Assembly: GCA_004561445.1 (NCBI GenBank)
Contig: SFVX01000001.1
Location: forward strand, 124,001-188,000
From: a bacterium
Lineage (GTDB): Bacteria; Patescibacteriota; Saccharimonadia; Saccharimonadales; Saccharimonadaceae
Direction: 5' to 3'
Length of the DNA: 64,000 nt
The notes under the pieces were generated by a model, which saw only the letters and a list, made by a program, of their open reading frames with translations, was not told the origin of the DNA and ran no database searches. Positions 34,446-46,841 of this stretch are shown one piece after another. The position numbers and the translations under genes are program-made. Positions within the stretch are counted from its first letter, which is position 1, and each line of letters starts with the position of its first letter.

Positions 34446-35685
34446 ATTCAGTCGATTTGCTAGCATGTAAATCGGCAAATTTTTGCGCCATAGTAGGATT
34501 GCCACGTGTGAGACGTTTGATAGTTAATTCTTCTGCTTTATTATTTGCGAGACGTAAGTTATTCTCGGACGAGAGGAGAGCATCCTTGGTTTTCTGAAGA
34601 CTATTGATGGTTTTATCGATCTCATCGATGGCAGTTTTGAACTTGCGGCTAGCGAGATCGTAATTGCGCGCAAAACCGACTTTAAACTTCTCCATGTTCT
34701 CCTCAAAATGCGTAATGTCGATATTTTGACTGCGCACAACAGCCAGCTCTTGCTTGTATTGAAGCGAGCTCAGTGCGGCATTGCGCAAAAGTGTGATGAT
34801 TGGGATGAAAAATTGCGGACGAATGACGTACATTTTTTCGTAGCGGTACGAAACATCAACGATACCGGTATTATAGAGCTCACTGTCGCTCTCGAGGAGA
34901 GAAACTAGAATAGCATATTCACAGTTTTTCTCGCGACGATCTTTGTCGAGCTCTTTAAAGAAATCTTCGTTCTTGTGTTTCGTGGCGGTCGTTTCGTTCT
35001 CATTTTTCATCTCAAACATAATCGAGACAATCTCGTTGCCAGCCTCGTCGAGCTCACGAAAAATATAATCACCTTTGCTGCCAGTCCTAGCGTCATTATC
35101 CTTCTCGAAGTAGGCGTGCGGAAAAGCGGCAGTGCGAATACGATTAAATTCGGTCTGACAGTGCTGTTCGAGAGTCTCACCTACCATTTTGGTGCTCAGC
35201 TTTGATTTGAGATCTTTGAGGCGTTCATTCTCTTCTTCTTTTAGCTTGAGGGCGCTTTCGTATTTGGTAATGAGGGCAGCTTCGCTGAGCTTGGCGCGAG
35301 AGTTGGCAGTTTCGAGATTGAGCTTAGCTTCGTTTTGGGCGGCGACTAGGCTGTTTTTGAGCGAATCGCGCTCGCGTTCAATCGGCGCAGTGGCGCGCGC
35401 TACGGCGAGCTCTCGCTCGGCCTTGCTTTGCGCAAGTTTAGCCTCGAACTCTGTCTTGTTTTGCGCGAGTTTCGCTTTTAGTTCGGTGCTAGCCTGCTCG
35501 AATTTAGCTTTGAGCTCAGCAATTTCGGCCTGATGGCTTTGTTTTTCGCTGCGCAAAGATTGCTCAAGGCGTTTTTCGAGTTCGGCTTCAAATTCGTGAT
35601 TCCGAACTTGATTTAAGATATCGGCATAACTAGTATCGTCAACTTTAAAAGTAGTACCACATTTTGGGCATTTTAGTTCGGCCAT
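34444..35685 (-). CDS. DUF2130 protein with zinc ribbon and coiled coil
   Basis: 413 aa. An N-terminal zinc-ribbon-like start with a single CPKC pair ([12 protein letters not shown]), a long coiled coil (about 25-175), and the DUF2130 domain (about 175-350; [51 protein letters not shown]). The DUF2130 core resembles restriction-endonuclease-like folds and the protein is organised like RmuC, but no function is established. The stop lies inside the terminator stem; the gene shares 1 nt with the upstream membrane protein gene. Confidence 0.85.
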   Translation of the reverse strand: MAELKCPKCGTTFKVDDTSYADILNQVRNHEFEAELEKRLEQSLRSEKQSHQAEIAELKAKFEQASTELKAKLAQNKTEFEAKLAQSKAERELAVARATAPIERERDSLKNSLVAAQNEAKLNLETANSRAKLSEAALITKYESALKLKEEENERLKDLKSKLSTKMVGETLEQHCQTEFNRIRTAAFPHAYFEKDNDARTGSKGDYIFRELDEAGNEIVSIMFEMKNENETTATKHKNEDFFKELDKDRREKNCEYAILVSLLESDSELYNTGIVDVSYRYEKMYVIRPQFFIPIITLLRNAALSSLQYKQELAVVRSQNIDITHFEENMEKFKVGFARNYDLASRKFKTAIDEIDKTINSLQKTKDALLSSENNLRLANNKAEELTIKRLTRGNPTMAQKFADLHASKSTE

Positions 35686-36086
35686 TAGTTTTCCTCCTGA
35701 TTGATGTTTTCTTCGCCGTCCGACGGCCTTTCGTCAGCTTGGTCGTCAGACGATTCTTCGATGTTTTCTTCGGGGCTTTCTTTGATTGGCATCGCGCCAC
35801 CGTAGAGAATCTTCTCGAGCAGCGAATAGGATTGGCAGTTCTCGAACTCTTCTTCGGTTTCGACGAATTGGCAACCCGAAACATCGACCGCAATCAGAAT
35901 AAATAGCGCGAGGACGAGTAGAAAAATGCCGGCAATTCCCCAAATGGTTTTGCGAGTGTTTTTGCGATAGCTCTCATAAAGATCTTCTTCGGTAAGCTCT
36001 GGAGCTTTTGGCGGCTCGAGGGTGGCTTTTTGATGGTTTTTAGTATTTTTCTTAGAATAATTGCGTTTGCGGTGATGCTTTGCCAT
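35685..36086 (-). CDS. Single-TM membrane protein with acidic tail
   Basis: 133 aa from [14 protein letters not shown]: a basic N-terminus, one TM helix (about 47-68), and an extracellular part that ends in an acidic Glu/Asp/Ser tail. Two cysteines lie near [19 protein letters not shown]. No family recognised. The start at 36086 is preferred over 36095 because the upstream ATG overlaps the -10 TATAAT (36094-36099), leaving a 7-nt gap and a leaderless mRNA. It overlaps the DUF2130 gene start by 1 nt. Confidence 0.7.
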   Translation of the reverse strand: MAKHHRKRNYSKKNTKNHQKATLEPPKAPELTEEDLYESYRKNTRKTIWGIAGIFLLVLALFILIAVDVSGCQFVETEEEFENCQSYSLLEKILYGGAMPIKESPEENIEESSDDQADERPSDGEENINQEEN

Positions 36087-36113
36087 ATATCTCATTATAA
36101 CAGCTTAGAGCTA

Positions 36114-36142
36114 TTGACATTTTAAGCCGTTTGTGCTATAAT
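36114..36142 (+). promoter_or_regulatory. Consensus promoter of the small two-TM protein gene
   Basis: -35 TTGACA (36114-36119), 17-nt spacer ending in TGTGC, -10 TATAAT (36137-36142). It is divergent from the promoter of the gene at 35685-36086. Confidence 0.87.
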
Positions 36143-36182
36143 GAGTAATGTAGGATATTTTTCTTAGAAAGGGAGGGATTTT

Positions 36183-36503
36183 ATGAAAAAATTCCTAAGC
36201 GAGCTTAATAAACCCGTACTCGAAGAGTGGCGCACGAAAATTATGATTGCGTTTTTCATCGCATTGTTCTGCTGGTTAGGCGGAGCGGTGCTTGGACTAC
36301 TACTTCCAGGGTCGTGGTTCATTAAGTTTATTTCCGGGGCCGGAAAGACTGTGTTCTGGATTGGACTCATCACGTATATCCTATCAGGAATCGTCTGTTT
36401 ATTTATCCCATCCAAGAGAGAAGATAAAAAACTTAGACCTCCTAGCGACGAGGAAATCCGCGAAATGGAGGAGTCGTATCCTGATCGCAATCTTCGAGGC
36501 TAA
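36183..36503 (+). CDS. Small membrane protein with two TM helices
   Basis: 106 aa: N-terminal amphipathic stretch, TM helices about 20-45 and 57-77, and a charged cytoplasmic tail (DDKKLRP-like, then Glu/Arg-rich). No recognised domain. It has a near-perfect promoter, an SD (AAAGGGAGGG) and its own terminator, so it is an independent, probably well-expressed unit. Confidence 0.75.
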   Translation: MKKFLSELNKPVLEEWRTKIMIAFFIALFCWLGGAVLGLLLPGSWFIKFISGAGKTVFWIGLITYILSGIVCLFIPSKREDKKLRPPSDEEIREMEESYPDRNLRG

Positions 36504-36509
36504 CCCAAG

Positions 36510-36554
36510 AGAGTGTGCATTTTTAGCACGATCACATCCCAGCACACTCTTTTA
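36510..36554 (+). terminator. Terminator after the two-TM protein gene
   Basis: Stem AGAGTGTGC (36510-36518) / GCACACTCT (36542-36550) with a 23-nt loop, followed by TTTTATC. A second hairpin with a T6 run (36561-36587) overlaps the end of the convergent P-type ATPase gene. Confidence 0.7.
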
Positions 36555-36568
36555 TCCCTAAGGGGTCG

Positions 36569-39199
36569 CTATATGCGGCCCTTTTTTCTTGCAATTCTGC
36601 GTTCAATAAGTTTATATACTTCAACTGCAAGGAGCGCAATTAAGGCGACACCAAAGAGCAAAAGCATTTCGAGCGGTGGTACAGAGGTCGTTTTTAGAAG
36701 ACCAGAGAGGAAGCTAACCTCAGATACGATAATCTGCAGACAAATTACAGCCGCAACGCCAATTACGATCATCGGGTTATTCTTGAACGGAATTTTAAAG
36801 ACAGACTGATGCTCGCTACGACAACTGAAAGCATGGACGTTTTGCATGAAAGTCATAAGACATAGCACGATGCCCTGTGCAGTCGGCGTGTCGAGGCCAG
36901 CGACATTGATGAGATAGCGCCAAACAGCATAAACTAAGATACCAATCACAGCGCCAGAATAGATAATCTTACGAATAAGAGTTTTATCAAAAATCGACTC
37001 TTCAGGACTGCGTGGTGGCTCTTTGAGAATGTCGCGTTCGGCCGATTCAAAACTTAATGCGAAATCTTGAATGCCGTCTGTGACGACATTAAGCCACAGG
37101 AGCTGCACGGCAAGGAGTGGAGCATCCATATTTGTGGCAATCGAAAGGAAGAAGAAGATCGCCTCGGCAAGGCCGCAAGAAATTAGGAAGAAAATGATTT
37201 TGCGAATATTTGCATAAGCAACGCGTCCTTCTTTAATACCGAGCACGATGGAGCGAAAATTGTCGTCCGCGATAATCATATCGGCGGTCTCGCGCGCGAT
37301 GTCTGTACCGCTACCCATAGCGACACCAATATTGGCTGCTTTGAGGGCCGGCGCGTCGTTAACTCCATCGCCGGTTACAGCGACAAACTCGCCTTGGCGC
37401 TTGAGTGATTCGATGATTTCGAGTTTTTGCAGTGGCGTAACGCGCGCAAAAACAGTTTTTTCGGCGATAAAAGCGTCAAAATGCTTTTTGCCGCGTTTTG
37501 AAGCCTCGGCAACATCATCGCCACTCGCAATCGCGCTAGCGTCTTTGGCGAGGCCAAGATCCTTAGCAATAGAAAGCGCCGTGAGTGGATGATCGCCAGT
37601 CACCATTAAGACCCTAATTCCAGCCTCGTGACATTGGCGAATAGACGAGACGGCTTCTTTGCGGATTGGATCAATAAAGCCCACAAGACCAGTAAAAGTA
37701 AGGTTTTTGATATCTTTTGGCGTAAAATCGGAGCGTTTTTTGCCGTCAAGCTTGCCATTTGCGAGCGCAATTACGCGATAACCGTTTTTAGCTAGCGATT
37801 CGTTTTGCTCGCCTAGGTGTTTTTTATTAATTTTAGTACAAGCAGCACATACTACTTCGAAAGACCCCTTTATCGTGCAGTAGACTTCATCATTTTGCTC
37901 GTAAAAGACGGCAGAATACTTGTTCTCAGACTCATAAGGAATAGTTTCAAGAATCTTAATATGACTTGTTTTGATATGAAGTTTTTCGCCGAGCACCAAG
38001 AAAGCGAGATCGATCGAGTCGCCCGTCATCTCGTTTTTATTAATGCTCGCCTCGTTGTTAAGTACGCCATAAAGCGCGATTTCCTTGGCGCGCTCAAGAT
38101 TGCCACCGTTTGAACTAGTTACGCTACCTTTTAATTCATAGCCGGTGCCATCTATATCGTAATCGGCGCCATCGGGCAGAATAATTTTTTTAGCTGTCTG
38201 CTCATTGACTGTGAGCGTGCCAGTTTTATCCGAAGCGATTACCGTACAGCTACCGAGCGATTCAGCAGACTTTAGCTTTCGCACAATAACATGCTTCTTA
38301 GCCATTTTGTTTGACGCAATCGTGAGCGCCATTGTGAGCGCAAGCGGTAAACCTTCCGGAAGCGCCGAGACTGCAAAGGCAATCACCGTAAGTAAAAGCG
38401 TATCTGGTTCACTACCACGCAAAACAAGCAAGACTGTAATGGCAAGTGCTACAATTAAAACCATAATCGAGATTTGACGCGAGAATTTTTCAATGCGAAT
38501 AGTAAGCGGCGATTTCTCTTCTTCGGTAGTAGCGAGGCTGTCGGCAATTTTACCGAGCTCAGTATCGAGCCCAATGCCAACCACGACTGCCTCAGCGCGA
38601 CCAGATACAACAGCAGTGCCCGAAAAAGCCATATTAATTTGTGCGGAAATAGCGGCGTTCTTCGTGTCGATTTCACCATCGGTTTTCTCAATCTGAACCG
38701 ATTCGCCGGTCAGAATCGATTCGTCAACCATGAAATTATGGACTTTTACGAGGCGCATGTCGGCCGAGATTTTATCGCCAGATTCAAGTAAGACATAGTC
38801 GCCAATCGTAAGCTGGTCGGCCGGAACAGAAATCTTCTCGCCATTGCGAATGACATTAACATCTACTTCTACAAGTTTATCGAGCGCATCAGCGGTTTTA
38901 TTGGCGCGATTCTCCTGATAAGCGCCCATAATCGCATCTACTAGTACGATTACGGCAATCACGATCGCATCAACGATTTCGCCAACAGATATAGAAATTG
39001 CAATAGCAATTACAAGCAGGAGAACGATTGGATCTTTAAATTCGCGAAAGAAAATCTTAACTATACTGTCCTTTTTCTTTTTCGGCAAGATGTTTGGGCC
39101 GTATTTTAAATGACGCTTCTTGACCTCGGCGTCAGTAAGACCACGATCACTCGTCTTCAGTTCATCAAAAATATCTGAAATCTTACAGTTGTAGTACAT
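36569..39199 (-). CDS. P-type cation-transporting ATPase (P2, calcium-type)
   Basis: 876 aa. Complete P-ATPase: N-terminal cation-ATPase domain, actuator motif LTGESVQIEK, TM4 motif PEGLPLALT typical of P2-type Ca pumps, phosphorylation site ASDKTGTLTVNEQ, nucleotide-binding KGSFE and hinge TGDGVNDAPALK, and a C-terminal four-TM block. It probably exports Ca2+ or another divalent cation; Na+/K+ specificity cannot be excluded. The -10 TAAAAT (39206-39211) is six bases before the ATG (leaderless). The gene lies directly downstream of the 5S duplication on the same strand. Confidence 0.93.
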   Translation of the reverse strand: MYYNCKISDIFDELKTSDRGLTDAEVKKRHLKYGPNILPKKKKDSIVKIFFREFKDPIVLLLVIAIAISISVGEIVDAIVIAVIVLVDAIMGAYQENRANKTADALDKLVEVDVNVIRNGEKISVPADQLTIGDYVLLESGDKISADMRLVKVHNFMVDESILTGESVQIEKTDGEIDTKNAAISAQINMAFSGTAVVSGRAEAVVVGIGLDTELGKIADSLATTEEEKSPLTIRIEKFSRQISIMVLIVALAITVLLVLRGSEPDTLLLTVIAFAVSALPEGLPLALTMALTIASNKMAKKHVIVRKLKSAESLGSCTVIASDKTGTLTVNEQTAKKIILPDGADYDIDGTGYELKGSVTSSNGGNLERAKEIALYGVLNNEASINKNEMTGDSIDLAFLVLGEKLHIKTSHIKILETIPYESENKYSAVFYEQNDEVYCTIKGSFEVVCAACTKINKKHLGEQNESLAKNGYRVIALANGKLDGKKRSDFTPKDIKNLTFTGLVGFIDPIRKEAVSSIRQCHEAGIRVLMVTGDHPLTALSIAKDLGLAKDASAIASGDDVAEASKRGKKHFDAFIAEKTVFARVTPLQKLEIIESLKRQGEFVAVTGDGVNDAPALKAANIGVAMGSGTDIARETADMIIADDNFRSIVLGIKEGRVAYANIRKIIFFLISCGLAEAIFFFLSIATNMDAPLLAVQLLWLNVVTDGIQDFALSFESAERDILKEPPRSPEESIFDKTLIRKIIYSGAVIGILVYAVWRYLINVAGLDTPTAQGIVLCLMTFMQNVHAFSCRSEHQSVFKIPFKNNPMIVIGVAAVICLQIIVSEVSFLSGLLKTTSVPPLEMLLLFGVALIALLAVEVYKLIERRIARKKGRI

Positions 39200-39225
39200 G
39201 AGTATATTTTAGCATAAGCAAGCAG

Positions 39226-39325
39226 GTATAATGCAGCCAGGTCTCATAGAGCCTGGCTGTTATACGAAAGGCAGTCGCGTTGCGACTATGGAAGCTATCA
39301 CTTCCTCACCTGAATCGCGTGGCTT
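39226..39325 (-). repeat. Direct repeat copy 1: duplicated 5S rRNA 3' half plus downstream hairpin
   Basis: A 100-bp block identical to 39392-39491 except for two substitutions, at an offset of 166 bp. It contains the 3' about 50 nt of 5S rRNA and the 40-nt hairpin downstream of it. The 5' half of 5S is missing, and one of the two substitutions breaks the terminal helix, so it is a non-functional partial copy. Confidence 0.85.
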
Positions 39326-39391
39326 TTGGCCTGCTCCAAATTTCATTTGGGCAGACAAAAGGCCACCCGTTCGTGGATGGCTAGTATGGTC
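39326..39391 (-). other. Spacer between the two repeat copies with hairpin
   Basis: 66 bp holding an imperfect hairpin CTGC.CCAAAT / ATTTGG.GCAG (about 39332-39355) and a small CCAC / GTGG stem-loop. No reading frame of note. Confidence 0.45.
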
Positions 39392-39491
39392 GTATAATGC
39401 AGCCAGGTCTCATAGAGCCTGGCTGTTATACGAAAGGCAGTCGCGGTGCGACTATGGAAGCTATCGCTTCCTCACCTGAATCGCGTGGCTT
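39392..39491 (-). repeat. Direct repeat copy 2: 5S rRNA 3' half plus downstream hairpin (genuine locus)
   Basis: Partner of 39226-39325. The segment 39390-39433 can form a 44-nt imperfect hairpin (TCGTATAA.AGCCAGG ... CCTGGCT.TTATACGA) just after the 5S 3' end. It is not followed by a U run, so it is more likely an RNA-processing signal than an intrinsic terminator. Confidence 0.8.
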
Positions 39492-39558
39492 ACTAGGCTT
39501 GACTTCTGTGTTCGGAATGAGAACAGGTATTTCCCTAGCGGTATGGACACCGAGGTAA
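39440..39558 (-). rRNA. rrf: 5S ribosomal RNA
   Basis: About 119 nt on the minus strand, downstream of 23S. The conserved loop segment CATTCCGAACACAGAAGTCAAG is at about 39495-39516 (complement). Helix II (CUAGG / CCUAG) and a terminal helix I (CUCGGUG with CACCGCG, one mismatch) can be drawn; helix IV-V is GCGAUU...AGUCGC with a GGAAGC-GAUA-GCUUCC tip. Ends are estimated to within a few bases. Confidence 0.85.
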
Positions 39559-39676
39559 GATTCAAAGTTGCCCACGCAAAAAACGGTGTGGGTAAGGTGT
39601 TCTTTTGAATCTCGCCTCGATGTAAGATGTTATCGAAATGGAATTTTAATTGACTCTAGTACTTTTTAAGTACCAG

Positions 39677-39690
39677 TTACTAGCTTAGTC
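39677..39690 (-). other. 3' half of 23S processing stem
   Basis: On the transcript this segment pairs with 42861-42874 over 14 bp with one GU, enclosing the 23S. A second complementary pair, 39642-39654 with 42903-42914, lies outside it. Such stems are RNase III substrates in bacterial pre-23S. Confidence 0.75.
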
Positions 39691-39737
39691 TACTCTACTT
39701 ATCGTCGTCATGCAAGCATAAAGACAATAAGTAGAAC

Positions 39738-42856
<3,119 letters not shown>

Positions 42857-43042
42857 CATTGACTAAACTAGTAATTGATACTCAATCGTATAATTACTTG
42901 CCGTCAATTAAATTTCCTATGTTGTCATCAAATTGTTAAAAGATAAATGAAGCCAAGGAAAGTATAAGTTGTTTGACTTTTCCTCGCATTTATCAAACTC
43001 TTTTCAGTGGTTTACGGCGTAAACTTGAATTGAACTGTTCCT
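42857..43042 (-). other. 23S leader region
   Basis: About 180 nt between the promoter and the mature 5' end, without coding potential. It holds the 5' halves of the processing stems (42861-42874 and 42903-42914). No tRNA gene or 16S sequence is seen here. Confidence 0.75.
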
Positions 43043-43071
43043 ATATTACCGAATTTTGAACGGCTTTGCAA
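43043..43071 (-). promoter_or_regulatory. Promoter of the 23S-5S unit
   Basis: Minus strand: -35 TTGCAA (43066-43071), 17-nt spacer, -10 TAATAT (43043-43048), preceded by a strongly A/T-tract-rich upstream region (43072-43130) that could act as an UP element. It shows that the 23S-5S unit is transcribed independently of any 16S gene. Confidence 0.78.
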
Positions 43072-43164
43072 GGGTTTTTTTGGACTTTTTTAAAAAAATG
43101 TCGACTTTTTTCGTTTTTTAGGGGTTTTGTGGCATTTTTAGGCCGTTTTTAAAGCGTAAGAGCT

Positions 43165-43199
43165 AAAAAATGCGACCTTTCTCGGCCGAAAGATCGCAT
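43165..43199 (-). terminator. Terminator of the M1 aminopeptidase gene
   Basis: Minus strand: stem TGCGATCTTTC / GAAAGGTCGCA followed by six T, 5 nt after the aminopeptidase stop. Confidence 0.85.
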
Positions 43200-43204
43200 A
43201 TATA

Positions 43205-45589
43205 TTATATATACTGCTCGCCCAGATATTTATATATAGCTGGCGTATCGCATTCTATTAAGCGCATGCGAGCTGCAATGTCAGAATATCCGACCTTGAT
43301 TTCGCGAGCGACGATAGGGTTATCGAGATATTTGTCGAAGAATTCGTGATATTTATCAGCATCAGACTTATGCTTGATTAACATAGCCGAATAGCGTGGG
43401 TAGGCGCCGATAGATTTTTCGCCCTCTTCCCTAAGTAGCCACTCCCAGTTTTCGTACATCCAATCGAGTGATTCGGAAGTAAGACGATAGTTACGAAGGA
43501 GGCGCACAAAGAAAGATAAGCGATCTTGTGGGCGAATAACGCCATCTCTGAGCTCGCTAAGGTAACTAAGCAAAATATCATGATCCATGACAGATAACAT
43601 TGCGTCGGCGAGATCGCCTTTTAGCTCTGGATCGACGGACTGTTTATATATATTAAAGTAGTCAAGCGAGAGATTCGGATTGCGGCGTACGAGTGCAGCG
43701 CCGACAGTCCAGCGAAAATCCGGATTAATAGTATTAAATTCCTGGCTAGCGTATTTTTCTTCGATAGCGTCTAGGTATCGTTCGTCATTTGCATAAAGCA
43801 TAAGCGCCATAATGGTCGGACGGAGTTTAGTATCGTTCAATGTGTCATCTGGACGTGCTTCGATGCCGAGACGATTATATTGCTCAGCAACTAACTCTTT
43901 GATAAAATCGCGGAATTGCTGTTTCTCTTTACTCTTTGGCTCGAAGAAAATCTTGAGATCGCCGATGATACCAGAGATGGTTTCCCAAATGCAAGCATCC
44001 GCCTCATGCTTAAAGGCCATGACGAGCGGCAATAAGGATACACTCTCGACCGCATCGGTCTTGGCAAGTAAGCGTCGATCGATGAGTAGGCGCAACTTTT
44101 GCTCTTTATCTAATTCGTCGATGTGCGCAAGTTTCTCCAAGAGCTCAGTGTCGCTAAGCTTTATTAGATAATGTCCCGATAAATCATCGAGCAGATGCGG
44201 GATTGGATATTGATATTCAGGTTCATCGCCTTTTTCGAGTAAGAAACGATACTGATTGCCGTTGGTTTCAATAACCGGATAGCCAGGCTGAGTGAGCCAC
44301 GGCGTCATAAAGGTCTTAACGTTAAAACCTGCATATGGAGTTAGTGCCGTCCAGAGGTCGTCAGCAGAAGTATTAGCGTACTTGTGCTGGCTAAAGTAGT
44401 CCGAAATACCTTTAAAGAAGTTTTCTTCGCCCATGGCGCGCATCAGCATAACAATCATGCGACCGCCTTTTGCGTAAACAATAGCACCATCAAAAAGCGT
44501 ATCGATTTCCTCAACCGAAGCCACATCTACGCGCACAGGCTGAACGCCAGGCAAGCAATCGCGGCGAAGCGCTAGTTGAACCGTACCAGTATAAAAGTCA
44601 TCCCAGGCATCATATTCTGGGCGGACTTTAGCCGTCGCGTACAACTCCATCGTATTTGCAAAAGATTCATTAAGCCAAAGGTCGTCCCACCACTTCATCG
44701 TGACGAGATCGCCAAACCACATATGCGAAATTTCGTGAGCAATAACAGTAGAAATGTAAATCTTCTGCTCGGTCGAAGATTTTTCATTTGCGAGCATTGC
44801 AACTTCACGAAAAGTCATCAGTCCCCAGTTTTCCATTGCACCGGCATCAAAGTCTGGAATAGCAACAAGGTCAAGCTTTGGCAGAGGATATGGAACTTTG
44901 AAAAGATCATCATAGTAGTCAAGAACATCGGCTGCAAAATCACCGCCAATTTTAAGATCGCTTACGTTTTGAGCTGGCGTTGCGTAGGCTGTAATTTTGA
45001 CGCCATGTCGAGATTTGGTTTCGTATGAGACTAATTCGCTTGCAATAAAAGCGACTAAATAGCTCGACATTGGTGGCGTCTGCATAAAACGCACGCGTTT
45101 AGACTCGCCGACAATTTGCTCATCTTCAACTGGCATATTCGAAAGAATTATATCCTTCGCGTCGTCGGAGGTAATAATAACAGTGAACCTTGCCTTAGCT
45201 TCTGGCTCATCGACGCAAGGAAAAGCCTCGCGCGCATAATGCGATTCAAACTGCGTAGTTAGCATGCGTTTTTCTTCGCCGGCAACTTTATAGGTCGAAA
45301 GATATGCACCCTGCATGTCGGCTTGGACTTCGGCACTATGCGTAATTTCGATTTCGTGATTACCTCGCTCAGTATTAATTTCAATTTCGCCGTGCTCGAA
45401 TTTAAAATCAACATCGTTGCCATCTAGCTTGATACTAATAATTTTCATATCGACGGCATGTAGTTTGATTGGAGATTGCCTAACTTCGCCCCGAATTGTA
45501 GTCGTACCAGAAAGTTTAGTTTTGTCGTAATTGATATGTAAGTCAAGCGTATATTCACTCGGGCTAAAGTAGTTATAAAATTTCTCCAT
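43205..45589 (-). CDS. M1-family zinc aminopeptidase
   Basis: 794 aa, cytoplasmic (no signal peptide). N-terminal beta domain, exopeptidase motif GAMENWGLMTF (about 245), zinc motif VIAHEISHMWFGDL with the third ligand in WLNESFAN, catalytic tyrosine region FDGAIVYAKGG, and the long helical C-terminal ERAP1-like domain. It removes N-terminal residues from peptides, useful to an organism that scavenges amino acids. A possible -10 (TATAGT) lies about 9-14 nt before the ATG; a terminator follows. Confidence 0.94.
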   Translation of the reverse strand: MEKFYNYFSPSEYTLDLHINYDKTKLSGTTTIRGEVRQSPIKLHAVDMKIISIKLDGNDVDFKFEHGEIEINTERGNHEIEITHSAEVQADMQGAYLSTYKVAGEEKRMLTTQFESHYAREAFPCVDEPEAKARFTVIITSDDAKDIILSNMPVEDEQIVGESKRVRFMQTPPMSSYLVAFIASELVSYETKSRHGVKITAYATPAQNVSDLKIGGDFAADVLDYYDDLFKVPYPLPKLDLVAIPDFDAGAMENWGLMTFREVAMLANEKSSTEQKIYISTVIAHEISHMWFGDLVTMKWWDDLWLNESFANTMELYATAKVRPEYDAWDDFYTGTVQLALRRDCLPGVQPVRVDVASVEEIDTLFDGAIVYAKGGRMIVMLMRAMGEENFFKGISDYFSQHKYANTSADDLWTALTPYAGFNVKTFMTPWLTQPGYPVIETNGNQYRFLLEKGDEPEYQYPIPHLLDDLSGHYLIKLSDTELLEKLAHIDELDKEQKLRLLIDRRLLAKTDAVESVSLLPLVMAFKHEADACIWETISGIIGDLKIFFEPKSKEKQQFRDFIKELVAEQYNRLGIEARPDDTLNDTKLRPTIMALMLYANDERYLDAIEEKYASQEFNTINPDFRWTVGAALVRRNPNLSLDYFNIYKQSVDPELKGDLADAMLSVMDHDILLSYLSELRDGVIRPQDRLSFFVRLLRNYRLTSESLDWMYENWEWLLREEGEKSIGAYPRYSAMLIKHKSDADKYHEFFDKYLDNPIVAREIKVGYSDIAARMRLIECDTPAIYKYLGEQYI

Positions 45590-45653
45590 ATCTATATCTT
45601 ACTATAATTGGACATTAACTGCTGGTGGCTATATAATAAACATAAGTTTTAAG

Positions 45654-46805
45654 ATGAAAAGCCCAGACAAAAATCAATTCGAACAGAATGCACATGCGTT
45701 CAACAAAAAACTAGCGATTTTTGTGGGGGCAGACATTTTGCTTCTTGTCATTGCGACCATCGCATTTGTTGTAGTTTTAACTAAAAGTTCGGACTTAAGT
45801 TCGCAGGCGCAAGATGTAATTAGCGCACAAGAAGACGAGAAGAAGCCAAATTCGAATACGACTATCGAGCAAGACAATCAGGGACTCGATATAATTCAAA
45901 AAGATGATGACGAAAGCGGCATTACCGACCAAGATCCACCAAAAACTCCCGCCACCGAGAAACCAAACGTCGACACGCCAGTAATTTCGACACCAAAGCC
46001 CGTAACAAAACCTGAGACAAAGCCAGGAACAACTCCTAGTCAAACTCCAACTACGCCAACCAAACCCACGACCACGCCAAGCGAGCCAGAAGTCGTTACG
46101 CCACCAGCCGACGTAAATAATGATTTTCGCAAAAGCTTAGAAAGTAAATATGGCATAAAAATTGCATATGGTAACGAGCTAGCAGGCTATAAGCCAAAGA
46201 ATAAATCAACAACGCCACTTACTGACGTTGTACAGATTCGCACGCAGCTAAACACATTGGATTCGGCGCTAGCTAAATATCCGGCTGGATTTTTCGCCGA
46301 GCCAACTGAAACAAAATTGACTTTTTACTTTGTTAAATCAGTCGAAGATAATGCTTTTGCTGGTCTAACTGACCATGAATTTGGCGATGACGTAAAAATC
46401 ACACTGGCCGTGAATTCTGGTTTTAGCGCATATACGATTCATCATGAGATTATGCATTGGATAGATTTCATCATGTCAGTAAAAGCCTATCCGACTGATA
46501 TTTATGCGTCTTATCAACTACTAAATCCCTCAGATTTTACTTATGGTCAAATAAATAGCAGTCTATCATATTATAAGAATGCGCCGATTCCGTACTTTAT
46601 GACAGATTATGCGCAAACTAATGTGCTAGAAGACAGAGCCGAGACTTTTAGTATGATGATAGGTCGCTCTTATGCACTGCACGGAATGTTTGATCAAGGT
46701 TCAGTCTTGCGTGAGAAAGCAAAAATCATCAGTACACAAATCAGCCAATACTTCAAGACGGCGCCGGCGGGCGGGAATTACACCTGGAATCAGTTTATTA
46801 AATAA
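45654..46805 (+). CDS. Surface-anchored protein with HExxH putative metalloprotease domain
   Basis: 383 aa. One TM helix near the N-terminus (about 23-46), a long disordered Pro/Thr/Lys-rich stalk (about 65-155, units like TPTTPTKPTTTPSEP), and a C-terminal globular domain (about 160-383) with YTIHHEIMHWIDF, a zinc-metalloprotease-type HExxH. A downstream glutamate for a gluzincin-type third ligand could be in NVLEDRAETFSMMIG (about 335). Wall-spanning stalk plus protease-like head suggests an extracellular enzyme; no close family is recognised. The -10 TATAAT lies about 15 nt before the ATG. Confidence 0.75.
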   Translation: MKSPDKNQFEQNAHAFNKKLAIFVGADILLLVIATIAFVVVLTKSSDLSSQAQDVISAQEDEKKPNSNTTIEQDNQGLDIIQKDDDESGITDQDPPKTPATEKPNVDTPVISTPKPVTKPETKPGTTPSQTPTTPTKPTTTPSEPEVVTPPADVNNDFRKSLESKYGIKIAYGNELAGYKPKNKSTTPLTDVVQIRTQLNTLDSALAKYPAGFFAEPTETKLTFYFVKSVEDNAFAGLTDHEFGDDVKITLAVNSGFSAYTIHHEIMHWIDFIMSVKAYPTDIYASYQLLNPSDFTYGQINSSLSYYKNAPIPYFMTDYAQTNVLEDRAETFSMMIGRSYALHGMFDQGSVLREKAKIISTQISQYFKTAPAGGNYTWNQFIK

Positions 46806-46809
46806 AAAA

Positions 46810-46837
46810 ACAACCGACTGCTCTGCCGGTTGTTTCT
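46810..46837. terminator. Bidirectional terminator between the HExxH protein gene and ackA
   Basis: Stem AACAACCG / CGGTTGTT flanked by A-rich and T-rich sequence; convergent stops at 46805 (+) and 46842 (-). Confidence 0.82.
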
Positions 46838-46841
46838 AGAA

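Noticed and set aside
39390-39433. Intrinsic terminator after 5S rRNA
   Set aside because: The hairpin is strong but no U run follows on the transcribed strand; treated as a processing hairpin instead.
39231-39479. 82-codon plus-strand frame across the repeat
   Set aside because: It is created by the duplicated 5S/hairpin sequence on the opposite strand; no SD and no protein-like composition.
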